Part shown: positions 7,322 through 14,418 of the stretch, piece after piece | Layout of the letters: the number at the start of each line of letters is the position of its first letter | Numbering within the stretch: the first letter of the stretch is position 1 | NCBI GenBank assembly: GCA_045649025.1 | Contig: JAZRPB010000021.1 | Coordinates: 1-23,164, forward strand | DNA: 23,164 bases | Origin: Ornithomonoglobus_A sp045649025 | GTDB lineage: Bacteria; Bacillota; Clostridia; UBA1381 | Direction of reading: 5' to 3' | Made by a program: the position numbers and the translations under genes | The notes under the pieces: generated by a model | The model's input: the letters and a program-made list of their open reading frames with translations, nothing else | Databases searched by the model: none | What the model was told of the DNA's origin: nothing

Positions 7322-7656
7322 TATATTAAATTTACTCCATATCCGTTTACGTATATTTCTTGTCCGTTCACGTTATATTTGCAGGCAAAACACGACAGGC
7401 TTGTGCTTGTTATGTTTGCTTTCTTTTTTGGGTGCTTTGCAAAAACGGGTTTTAAATTGTGAAAGCACACATTATTTTCCTGTGCTTCACTTTTTGTCAT
7501 TGAAATTTTTACACAGACATCGCCTATGGCACATATTGTAGTATTTTGTAAATATGGCAACACAAAAGAACCATCACACAAGCATATTGATTTTGTGTGT
7601 GATTTTAATGCATTATTAAGTTCTTCCTGTGAAAACACAACCACATCAAATGTCAT
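7321..7656 (-). CDS. Small uncharacterised cysteine-rich protein
   Basis: An unrecognised 111-residue protein. It has seven cysteines, including CLC near residue 26 and a C-terminal CFAC pair, which is many for its size. The central part alternates hydrophobic and polar residues (CDGSFVLPYLQNTTICAIGD), suggesting beta-strands and possibly a small beta-helix or sandwich. There is no signal peptide. The ATG is well supported by AGAGGT 5 nt upstream. It starts 34 nt after the YihY-family gene and its stop overlaps the start of the next gene, so it is almost certainly expressed and probably works with that partner. No function can be assigned. Confidence 0.8.
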   Translation of the reverse strand: MTFDVVVFSQEELNNALKSHTKSICLCDGSFVLPYLQNTTICAIGDVCVKISMTKSEAQENNVCFHNLKPVFAKHPKKKANITSTSLSCFACKYNVNGQEIYVNGYGVNLI

Positions 7657-7690
7657 ATTGTACCTCTGTTTTTAATTAATTTATGTTTGG

Positions 7691-8551
7691 CTATTCACTA
7701 TTTTTTTGCAGTTTTTTTATGCGTTTTCTTACGCTTAAGGTTTTATTAAGTTCCGCACAGCCTAAAAATATATTCATACAAATATATATCCAAAGCATCA
7801 TAAGAACAACAGCCGTAAGCGAACCATACACATAGCTATACCTCGAAAAATACTTTATATAAATTGAATATACCCACGAAAACCCTATCCAGCCAACAGC
7901 CGATGCAATAGCACCTGGCAGTTGCTCTAAAAAGCTTAATTCCGTTCTTGGCATAAATTTATAGAACGATGCAAATATAAGCGTTAGTATAACCATAAAA
8001 ATTAATATTTTCGTTTGCATAAACAGTTCTATAACAGACGCCGTCCATGGCATTGTTGAAACAACAAGCTTTTCTATTTTTTCTCCAAAACCAAAAGCCG
8101 CAAGCGTGGTTACAATAACAAGAATAAATACAATTGTATAAAACAGTGCTGTTATTCTTGTTTTAATATAGCCCATCTTTTTATATGGTAAATATATTCT
8201 GTTTAATCCCTGATACAATGAAGTTATACCCTTTGATGCAAGCCACAGTGTTGTTATGGCACTTAAATATGTTGAGCCGCTGCCAATAGTAGATTTATCA
8301 AAAAGCTCCATAGCAATTGATGAAATAAAGCTTGCAATTTCATTCGGTATATACATATAAATAATCGCCGACATATTACTTATATCTACAGGAATAAAAT
8401 ATTTAATTAATGTAAGCAACAACATAAATAAAGGTATAACAGAAAATACCATAAAAAACGATGCCTGTGCCGCAAACACAGGCACATCGTCCTTTATGCA
8501 TCTTCCAATAAAATATGTTATTGTATCCCAAACGGTCTTGATTTTCTTCAT
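7691..8551 (-). CDS. YihY/BrkB family inner membrane protein
   Basis: A 286-residue integral membrane protein of the YihY/BrkB family (formerly mis-annotated as ribonuclease BN). The family segments are present: an N-terminal cytoplasmic helix, then DDVPVFAAQASFFMVFSVIPLFMLL, a central TLWLASKGITSLYQGLNRIY loop, and LEQLPGAIASAVGWIGFSWVYSIYIKYFSRYSYVYGSL. About six transmembrane helices are visible and the C-terminus is basic. The molecular function of the family is unsettled; transport or export roles have been proposed. The ATG lies 2 nt after the stop of the aminopeptidase gene and has no strong Shine-Dalgarno site, which suggests translational coupling. Confidence 0.93.
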   Translation of the reverse strand: MKKIKTVWDTITYFIGRCIKDDVPVFAAQASFFMVFSVIPLFMLLLTLIKYFIPVDISNMSAIIYMYIPNEIASFISSIAMELFDKSTIGSGSTYLSAITTLWLASKGITSLYQGLNRIYLPYKKMGYIKTRITALFYTIVFILVIVTTLAAFGFGEKIEKLVVSTMPWTASVIELFMQTKILIFMVILTLIFASFYKFMPRTELSFLEQLPGAIASAVGWIGFSWVYSIYIKYFSRYSYVYGSLTAVVLMMLWIYICMNIFLGCAELNKTLSVRKRIKKLQKNSE

Positions 8552-8553
8552 AA

Positions 8554-9960
8554 TCAGTTATTTTCAAAGAAAGCCTTATATGCCTTATACGCCATATAAA
8601 TATCGCCCTTTGCAACAATTTCAAACGGTGCGTGCATAGATAAAACAGGAACACCTGCGTCGATAACTTCCATATTAAGATTTGCAACGTATTGGGCAAT
8701 TGTTCCGCCGCCGCCTTCGTCTACCTTGCCAAGCTCGCCTGTTTGCCACACAATGCCTTTTTCGTCCATTATTCTGGCAATTTGCGATACAAATTCTGCA
8801 CTTGCATCGGACGAGCCCGATTTACCTCTTGAGCCTGTAAACTTTGTGAATACAACACCGCCGTTGCAGAAGGAAGCATTTTTCTTTTCTGTAACGTACT
8901 CATACGTTGGGTCTACTGCCGCATTTACATCCGATGATAGACAAGCACTGTTTGAAATTACCTTATTAAGTGCTGATATTGAACAGTTGCCCTTTAGCAT
9001 TTCAATAACACGTGCAACTGTCATTTCAAAAAATGCACTCTTCATTCCTGTGTTACCCATTGAGCCTATTTCCTCTTTGTCTACCAAAAGAGTAACTGCT
9101 GTCTTTTTGGGTGCATTTATATCAAAAATACCCTGAAGAGCGGTGTATGCACACACTCTGTCATCCTGACCGTATGCACCTATAAAGCTTTCATCAAAGC
9201 CGATATTTCTTGCCTTAAATGCAGGCACCATCTCAATTTCAGCGGTTTGGAAATCTCTTTCACATATTCCGTATTTATCGTTTAAGTGCTTTAGAACAGT
9301 GAATTTCACCTTTTCGTTTATGTCGCTATCCTGTATTGGCATACCGCCCACAAGGATATTAAGATTTTCACCCTCTATACCCTCTGTCATTTTTTTAGAC
9401 ATTTGCTTAACTGCAAGGTGCGGCAATAAATCTGTTATGCAAAATACAGGCTCATTATCGTTTTCGCCAATTGAAACAGTAACCTTTTTACCCTCTTTTG
9501 TGTATATAACACCATGCATAGAAAGCGGAATTGTTGTCCATTGATATTTCTTTATTCCGCCATAATAGTGAGTTTTAAAAAGAGCCATATCATCTGCTTC
9601 ATAAAGCGGATTTTGCTTTAAATCTATTCTTGGCGAGTCCACATGTGCACCAACAATGTTTAAGCCGTTTTCTATATCCTCACTGCCTATTATCATAAGC
9701 ATAATATACTTACCGCGGTTTATAGCATATATCTTATCGCCTGCTTTTAAGGTGCTTTTACTCTCTATATCCTCAAAACCGTTCTTTTTGGCAAGCTCTA
9801 TTGCATAGTCCACACATTCTCTTTCAGTTTTGCCAATATCAAGGAATGTGCGGTAACTTGTGCATAGTGAGTGCATTTCATCTATTTCAGTTTCGTTTAT
9901 TACCTCATAAACATTTTTTCTTTTATATGATAGCTTATCAAATAATTCTTTATTTGTCAT
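8554..9960 (-). CDS. apeA: M18 family zinc aminopeptidase
   Basis: A cytoplasmic dinuclear-zinc exopeptidase of family M18 (aspartyl aminopeptidase/aminopeptidase I type) that removes N-terminal residues from peptides. The 468 residues fit the family. Visible metal and catalytic sites are GAHVDSPRID (H106, with D108 next to it), GQDDRVCAY (D266/D267), DKEEIGSMG (E296/E297) and the late VLSMHAPFEI (His about 447). The serine-rich GSRGKSGSSDAS segment before the C-terminus is also typical. AAAGGAAA upstream supports the start. It sits 67 nt after argS with no terminator or promoter visible in the gap, and 2 nt before the YihY gene. The gene name follows the usual label of clostridial homologues. 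Confidence 0.95.
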   Translation of the reverse strand: MTNKELFDKLSYKRKNVYEVINETEIDEMHSLCTSYRTFLDIGKTERECVDYAIELAKKNGFEDIESKSTLKAGDKIYAINRGKYIMLMIIGSEDIENGLNIVGAHVDSPRIDLKQNPLYEADDMALFKTHYYGGIKKYQWTTIPLSMHGVIYTKEGKKVTVSIGENDNEPVFCITDLLPHLAVKQMSKKMTEGIEGENLNILVGGMPIQDSDINEKVKFTVLKHLNDKYGICERDFQTAEIEMVPAFKARNIGFDESFIGAYGQDDRVCAYTALQGIFDINAPKKTAVTLLVDKEEIGSMGNTGMKSAFFEMTVARVIEMLKGNCSISALNKVISNSACLSSDVNAAVDPTYEYVTEKKNASFCNGGVVFTKFTGSRGKSGSSDASAEFVSQIARIMDEKGIVWQTGELGKVDEGGGGTIAQYVANLNMEVIDAGVPVLSMHAPFEIVAKGDIYMAYKAYKAFFENN

Positions 9961-10027
9961 TTTCGTTTCCTTTCATTGTTTGATGTGTGGGTGCTGTGTC
10001 GGGTGAGATGGGCAATTTTTAAAAGAT

Positions 10028-11728
10028 TTACATGCTCTCGACTGTGTCGATACCCAATAAATACAGTGCACTCTTTATCACCTGACACGTTACATCAACT
10101 ATTGCAAGACGTGCTTTTTTAACCTCTGGGTCTACATCATCCTTTAGGATTGGATTGGTGTTGTAGAACTTATTAAAGGCTTTGGTGAGGTTTGTAACAT
10201 ATCGGTTGATATAAAACGGCTCGTTTTTGTCTGCTGCACTTATTATTGCATCAGAGAACGCATTTATATGCTTAATTAACGAATATTCCTCGTCTGACGT
10301 TGCTTTCGACATATCTGCATTACTGTAATCTATATCCTGTGCACGTCTTAAAATGCTCTTGCCTCTTGCGTAGCCATACTGACAATATGGTGCACTTTCG
10401 CCCTCAAAGTCTAACATTGTATCCCAACTAAACACAATATCCTTTTCTCTTGAGTTTTTAAGGAATGTATACAAAATTGCACCAATGCCTATCTTCTTTG
10501 CCTTTTCGTCTATATCCTCCATATTTGGATTATTCTGTTCTATTATTGCTCTTGTTTTTTCAATAGATTCATTTAAAACATCCTCAAGGAATACAACATC
10601 GCCATTTCTTGTAGACATACTCTTTCCAGGAAGCTTAACAAGTCCGAAGCCTACGTGCTCGCAATTTTTACTCCATTCCCAGCCTGCTCTTTCCATTGTT
10701 GCAAAAATCTGCTTAAAGTGCAATGCCTGCGGAGTACCAACAACGTAAATATTCTTATCAAAATTATATGTTCTGTGGCGATACAATGCTGCTGCAATAT
10801 CACGTGTTGCATATATTGTTGCACCATCTGATTTTAATATTATACAAGGCGGCATATTAAGGTCGCTTAAATCTACCACCTGTGCACCATCACTTTCAAC
10901 AAGAAGCTTTGCCTCTCTTAAAAGGTCAACAACCTCGTCCATTTTATCGGAATAAAAGGCTTCACCATTGTATGAATCAAACTTAACGCCAAGCATTTGG
11001 TAAACACGCTTGAACTCCACAAGTGAAATATCCTTAAAATATGTCCAGAGTGCAGTTGTTTCTTCGTCGCCGTCCTCTAAAAGCTTAAAATACTCTCTTG
11101 CCTCATCCTCAAGCTCGGGTGATTTCTTTGCTTCATCGTGGAATTTTACATATATCTTTAAAAGCTCATTTATGGGGTCCTTTTCTATTACTTCCTTCAC
11201 ACCCCAACGCTTATATGCACTTATAAGCTTACCAAACTGTGTGCCCCAATCTCCTAAATGATTTAGTGATTGCACATTATATCCAAGGTATTTATAAATT
11301 CTTGCAAGTGAGTTGCCAACTGCAGTTGAGAACAGGTGTCCTATATGGAACGGCTTTGCAATGTTTGGAGATGAATATTCAACAAGAACAGTTTTGCCCT
11401 CTCCTGTTTTTGTTTTACCCCAATCACCATTTGCTTTTTTAACAGCCTCTATAACCTCACTCTCAAACTTTGCTCTGTTAAAGAAGAAGTTAAGATACCC
11501 GCCAACTGCCTCCACCTTTTCAAGATTTTCATCATCTGTAAACTTTGCACAAAGCTCCTGTGCAATTATGGGCGGTGCTTTACGCATTGTTTTTGCAAGC
11601 ACAAAGCACGGAAACGCCAAATCACCCATCTTTTCTTCGGGCGGTGTTTCCAATGCCTTTTCTATTACCTCGTTTTCAAGCTCTGTTATTTTAGAAATTT
11701 TATCTGTAACATATTGTTTAAAATCCAT
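10028..11728 (-). CDS. argS: Arginyl-tRNA synthetase
   Basis: A class I aminoacyl-tRNA synthetase that charges tRNA-Arg with arginine. It has the N-terminal tRNA-binding domain typical of ArgRS, the ATP-binding signature SSPNIAKPFHIGHLFS (HIGH box near 128-131), GDWGTQFGKL, the class-I second signature as KSMSTRNGDVV (the KMSKS equivalent; most ArgRS have GKMSTRKG), and a C-terminal anticodon-binding domain ending LYLLGIDTVESM. I place the start at ATG 11728 (566 residues): an upstream in-frame TTG at 11746 overlaps GGAGG, which instead serves the ATG with an 11-nt spacer. It heads the putative operon argS-apeA-yihY-two unknown genes. The leader is about 150 nt. Confidence 0.97.
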   Translation of the reverse strand: MDFKQYVTDKISKITELENEVIEKALETPPEEKMGDLAFPCFVLAKTMRKAPPIIAQELCAKFTDDENLEKVEAVGGYLNFFFNRAKFESEVIEAVKKANGDWGKTKTGEGKTVLVEYSSPNIAKPFHIGHLFSTAVGNSLARIYKYLGYNVQSLNHLGDWGTQFGKLISAYKRWGVKEVIEKDPINELLKIYVKFHDEAKKSPELEDEAREYFKLLEDGDEETTALWTYFKDISLVEFKRVYQMLGVKFDSYNGEAFYSDKMDEVVDLLREAKLLVESDGAQVVDLSDLNMPPCIILKSDGATIYATRDIAAALYRHRTYNFDKNIYVVGTPQALHFKQIFATMERAGWEWSKNCEHVGFGLVKLPGKSMSTRNGDVVFLEDVLNESIEKTRAIIEQNNPNMEDIDEKAKKIGIGAILYTFLKNSREKDIVFSWDTMLDFEGESAPYCQYGYARGKSILRRAQDIDYSNADMSKATSDEEYSLIKHINAFSDAIISAADKNEPFYINRYVTNLTKAFNKFYNTNPILKDDVDPEVKKARLAIVDVTCQVIKSALYLLGIDTVESM

Positions 11729-11881
11729 TGATGCTTTGTCCTCCAATTAATATATTTAACATTTGTTTATTTTATTCGTAATACAAAACAAATCACTGTC
11801 TTCTTTTTCTTTGCTTTCACAGTGCAACACAGCCATTATAAGACTATTCTTCATTTTTGGCAAAAATGCACTTTTTACTCA
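11729..11881 (-). promoter_or_regulatory. argS leader, about 150 nt
   Basis: This is the untranslated region between the promoter and the argS start. On the minus strand it has two possible stems: CACTGT/ACAGTG (about 11825 to 11796) and ATTTGTTT/AAACAAAT (about 11795 to 11762). No T-box sequence (GGTGGNACCGCG) is present, so tRNA-sensing control of the usual kind is not supported. Confidence 0.4.
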
Positions 11882-11887
11882 TAATAA

Positions 11888-11916
11888 ATTATATAACAAA
11901 TAGCATAAAATGTCAA
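11888..11916 (-). promoter_or_regulatory. argS operon promoter
   Basis: Minus strand: perfect TTGACA (11916-11911), a 17-nt spacer and perfect TATAAT (11893-11888). It is among the strongest promoters in the window and lies directly downstream of the htrA terminator. Confidence 0.88.
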
Positions 11917-11931
11917 TGAGTTGCACACAAA

Positions 11932-11968
11932 AAAACAAGATTACCAAATAATTTGATAATCTTGTTTT
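11932..11968 (-). terminator. htrA terminator
   Basis: A stem of 12 bp plus 5 bp separated by one mismatch (11932-11949 with 11951-11968). On the minus strand it is followed by TTTTTTTGTG. It separates htrA from the argS promoter on the same strand. Confidence 0.85.
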
Positions 11969-12022
11969 AGGGGGTACGTTTACGTTATAAGGATGTTTTG
12001 CACAACAAATACTATATACTAA

Positions 12023-13234
12023 TTATTTGCTTTCTGTAAGCTTAACGTTTACCTCTTTTGTTTCACCCTCGTGAACAACCTTAAAGAGCATAAAATCTCC
12101 AGGCTTTTTCTTATCACGGATTTCGTTTATTTCATCGGTTGTTTTAACCTTTTTGCCATCAACAGAAACTATAATATCACCAACTGCAAGACCTGCCTTC
12201 TCGGCACCGCTTCCCTCTGTTACATCGGCAACAAACATACCATACATAGTTTCCTGTATGCTTATGCCAACAAGAGGTCTGCCTGTTACATAGCCTTCGT
12301 TCTTTAAGTCGTCTATTATCGGCTTCGCCTCGGAGATTGCAATAGCAAAGCCCATTCCCTCAACACCTGTTGTTGAAAGCTTAACCGAGTTTATACCTAT
12401 AACCTCACCGTATTGGTTTATTAGTGCTCCGCCGCTGTTACCATTGTTTATTGCTGCGTCTGTTTGCAATAGGTTATATGTTCTGTCTTCAATTGTCATA
12501 GTTCTGTTAACCGCACTTATAATACCTGCCGTAACAGAACCGCTGAATTCCATACCCATAGGGTTACCTATTGCAACTGCCAGCTCACCAACCTCAACAT
12601 TTGTTGAATCGCCAAGAGTTGCCACTGTTAAATCAATATCAGTATTTATCTTTAACACTGCAAGGTCGGTTTTTGTGTCTGCTCCAACCAATTTTGCAGT
12701 TATTTCTTCGCCTGTGTTTAAAATAACAGATATTTCTGTTGCATTTTCTATAACGTGCTGATTTGTAACAACATAGCCGTCCTCACTTATTATGATACCC
12801 GAGCCGCTGCCCTGTTCCACAACACTGTCCTCATCATTATTGCCGTAATAATAGTATCTTCCTGTAAATGGGTCGTATACTCTTTGCCCCTGCACCTTTG
12901 CCTTGTTTATAACTCCAACAACACTCGGGCCAACCTTTTGAGCAATTTCAGGAATAGTCAGAACCTTTTTACCACTCTTATACGAAGCAAGCGAAACCTC
13001 TGCATTATCTGTTGATTGCACTGTTTGCGTGTTTTGCGTGGGTTGTGCGTTTTGTGTGTTATTATTGTATTTATTATCGTATGTTATAAATCCAACCGTG
13101 AAAGCACCTGCCGTTAATGCACTCGACACAAGTGCTGCCACAAGTGCAGTTGCAAACGGTCTTTTCTTTTTCTCTTTCTTTTTTACATCATATATAATCA
13201 TATCGGTTGACTTTGTATACGGATATTTTTTCAT
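12023..13234 (-). CDS. htrA: HtrA/DegP-like membrane-anchored serine protease
   Basis: A trypsin-like protease for damaged extracytoplasmic proteins. From the ATG at 13234 it has 403 residues: a lysine-rich cytoplasmic head, one membrane anchor (about 27-50, ALVAALVSSALTAGAFTVGF), and an N/Q/T-rich linker. The protease domain carries H160 in VVTNQHVIENA, D190 in TKTDLAVL and S267 in NNGNSGGALI. One C-terminal PDZ domain (about 295-400, GISIQE...GLAVGDIIVSVDGK) follows. A single PDZ and an N-terminal anchor are the Gram-positive HtrA/YkdA layout. The start is fixed by GGAGGGG 6 nt before the ATG; an upstream in-frame TTG would place that site inside the gene. Similar proteases answer to CssRS-type envelope stress in Bacillus; no such site is claimed here. 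Confidence 0.96.
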   Translation of the reverse strand: MKKYPYTKSTDMIIYDVKKKEKKKRPFATALVAALVSSALTAGAFTVGFITYDNKYNNNTQNAQPTQNTQTVQSTDNAEVSLASYKSGKKVLTIPEIAQKVGPSVVGVINKAKVQGQRVYDPFTGRYYYYGNNDEDSVVEQGSGSGIIISEDGYVVTNQHVIENATEISVILNTGEEITAKLVGADTKTDLAVLKINTDIDLTVATLGDSTNVEVGELAVAIGNPMGMEFSGSVTAGIISAVNRTMTIEDRTYNLLQTDAAINNGNSGGALINQYGEVIGINSVKLSTTGVEGMGFAIAISEAKPIIDDLKNEGYVTGRPLVGISIQETMYGMFVADVTEGSGAEKAGLAVGDIIVSVDGKKVKTTDEINEIRDKKKPGDFMLFKVVHEGETKEVNVKLTESK

Positions 13235-13273
13235 TTTAAACCCCTCCTGCAAATTCTTTTATCTTACACCTTC

Positions 13274-13300
13274 ATTATACAACGCAATTTTAAAATGCGT
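13274..13300 (-). promoter_or_regulatory. Proximal htrA promoter element with palindrome in place of a -35
   Basis: A perfect TATAAT (13279-13274, minus strand) lies 40 nt upstream of the ATG, but no good -35 stands 16-18 nt before it. That space holds an imperfect palindrome, ACGCA and TGCGT arms around an AT core (13282-13300). A weak -35 with an overlapping palindrome is the usual look of a regulated promoter. This is inference. Confidence 0.4.
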
Positions 13301-13378
13301 ATTAATTCACAATAAATTTTCTGTAACTATTTTTTTAATAATATATTAACAATATGATTTTTTCCATATCTCAATATT

Positions 13379-13408
13379 AGTATACTCCTTTTAACATAAC
13401 CTTGTCAA
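13379..13408 (-). promoter_or_regulatory. Distal htrA promoter
   Basis: Minus strand: perfect TTGACA (13408-13403), an 18-nt spacer and TATACT (13384-13379). It would give a leader of about 138 nt. The rest of the 301-nt gap between htrA and metF holds only the two gene-proximal promoters described here and A/T-rich DNA. Confidence 0.65.
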
Positions 13409-13472
13409 TTATATTTTTAAAATTTACATTCTATTAATATTTATCACTCTTTTTCTTTTAAACTGTAAATAC

Positions 13473-13501
13473 TTGCAATTTTTATATATTTGATGTATAA
13501 T
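13473..13501 (+). promoter_or_regulatory. metF-metH promoter
   Basis: TTGCAA (13473-13478), a 17-nt spacer, and perfect TATAAT (13496-13501). Transcription should begin near 13508, leaving under 30 nt of leader before the chosen metF start. That is too short for an S-box or cobalamin riboswitch. Confidence 0.78.
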
Positions 13502-13535
13502 AAAAAAAAATATGTTAATTTCAGGAGTTGAGGCT

Positions 13536-14399
13536 ATGTATATAAATGATATTTTTAAAAACAAACGCTCGGTGTACTCTTTTGAGGTATTCCCTCCAAA
13601 AAAAGCAACAGGCTTTGAGGCAGTAAAAGAAACTGTAACAACATTATCGTCGATGCCTATTGATTATATGAGTGTAACATACGGTGCGGGCGGCTCAACA
13701 TCTAAAAGCACACCCGATGTTGCAAACTACATACAAAATGATTGTGACCTTACAGCATTGGCACATCTTACCTGTATTTCGTCGAGCAAGCGTGAAATTA
13801 AATCTATCCTTGATGATTTAAAGAATAAAGGCATTATGAATATTCTTGCCCTGCGTGGCGACCTGCCCGAAAACGGCTCGGTTGCAACCGACTACACTCA
13901 TGCCTCCGACCTCATATCTGAAATTAAGAGCTATGGCGGTTTTTGCGTGGGCGGTGCATGCTATCCTGAAATGCACCCCGACTCCGAAAGTATGGAGCAG
14001 GATATAGAAAATCTAAAAATAAAGGCTGATTGCGGTTGTGATTTCTTTGTTACTCAAATGTTTTTTGATAACGATAAATTCTATGAATTTCGCAACAAAC
14101 TGCAACAAAAGGGAATTAATCTTCCCATTACGGCAGGTATTATGCCACTTACAAATATCAACCAGATTGAGCGTATGTGTCTGTTGTCGGGCGGAGCGTC
14201 TATGCCGTCTAAATTTACACGTATGTTTGCACGCTACGAGCATAATCCCGAGGCACTGAAGCAGGCTGGCATTGCATATGCAATCGACCAGATTACAGAG
14301 CTTCTTTCCAACAACATAAACGGAATACATCTCTATACTATGAACAAAAGCGAGGTAGCACAAAAAATAACCGATATTGTTACTCCGTTATTTGACTAA
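13536..14399 (+). CDS. metF: 5,10-Methylenetetrahydrofolate reductase
   Basis: An FAD-dependent enzyme reducing 5,10-methylene-THF to 5-methyl-THF, the methyl donor for the following gene product. It is a TIM-barrel protein of 287 residues from the chosen start. Family motifs are visible: FEVFPPK with the active-site glutamate (about 17), SVTYGAGGSTS, and ILALRGDLP with the FAD-binding aspartate (about 109). Later motifs are GGACYPEMHP and DFFVTQMFFDN. An earlier in-frame ATG at 13512 is rejected: it has no Shine-Dalgarno site and falls almost at the predicted transcription start. ATG 13536 has AGGAG with 8-nt spacing. It is 19 nt from metH and certainly cotranscribed with it. Confidence 0.96.
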   Translation: MYINDIFKNKRSVYSFEVFPPKKATGFEAVKETVTTLSSMPIDYMSVTYGAGGSTSKSTPDVANYIQNDCDLTALAHLTCISSSKREIKSILDDLKNKGIMNILALRGDLPENGSVATDYTHASDLISEIKSYGGFCVGGACYPEMHPDSESMEQDIENLKIKADCGCDFFVTQMFFDNDKFYEFRNKLQQKGINLPITAGIMPLTNINQIERMCLLSGGASMPSKFTRMFARYEHNPEALKQAGIAYAIDQITELLSNNINGIHLYTMNKSEVAQKITDIVTPLFD

Positions 14400-14418
14400 T
14401 CTGAAAGGTACTTGATAT

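Noticed and set aside
11313..11750. A 145-codon frame antisense to argS
   Set aside because: It is a shadow of argS coding DNA with low-complexity composition and no ribosome binding support.
11729..11881. T-box riboswitch in the argS leader
   Set aside because: The leader is long enough to raise the question, but the conserved T-box antiterminator sequence and a leader terminator are missing.
13253..13535. S-box (SAM) or cobalamin riboswitch upstream of metF-metH
   Set aside because: The near-consensus promoter at 13473-13501 leaves under 30 nt of leader, and no riboswitch core motifs are visible further upstream.
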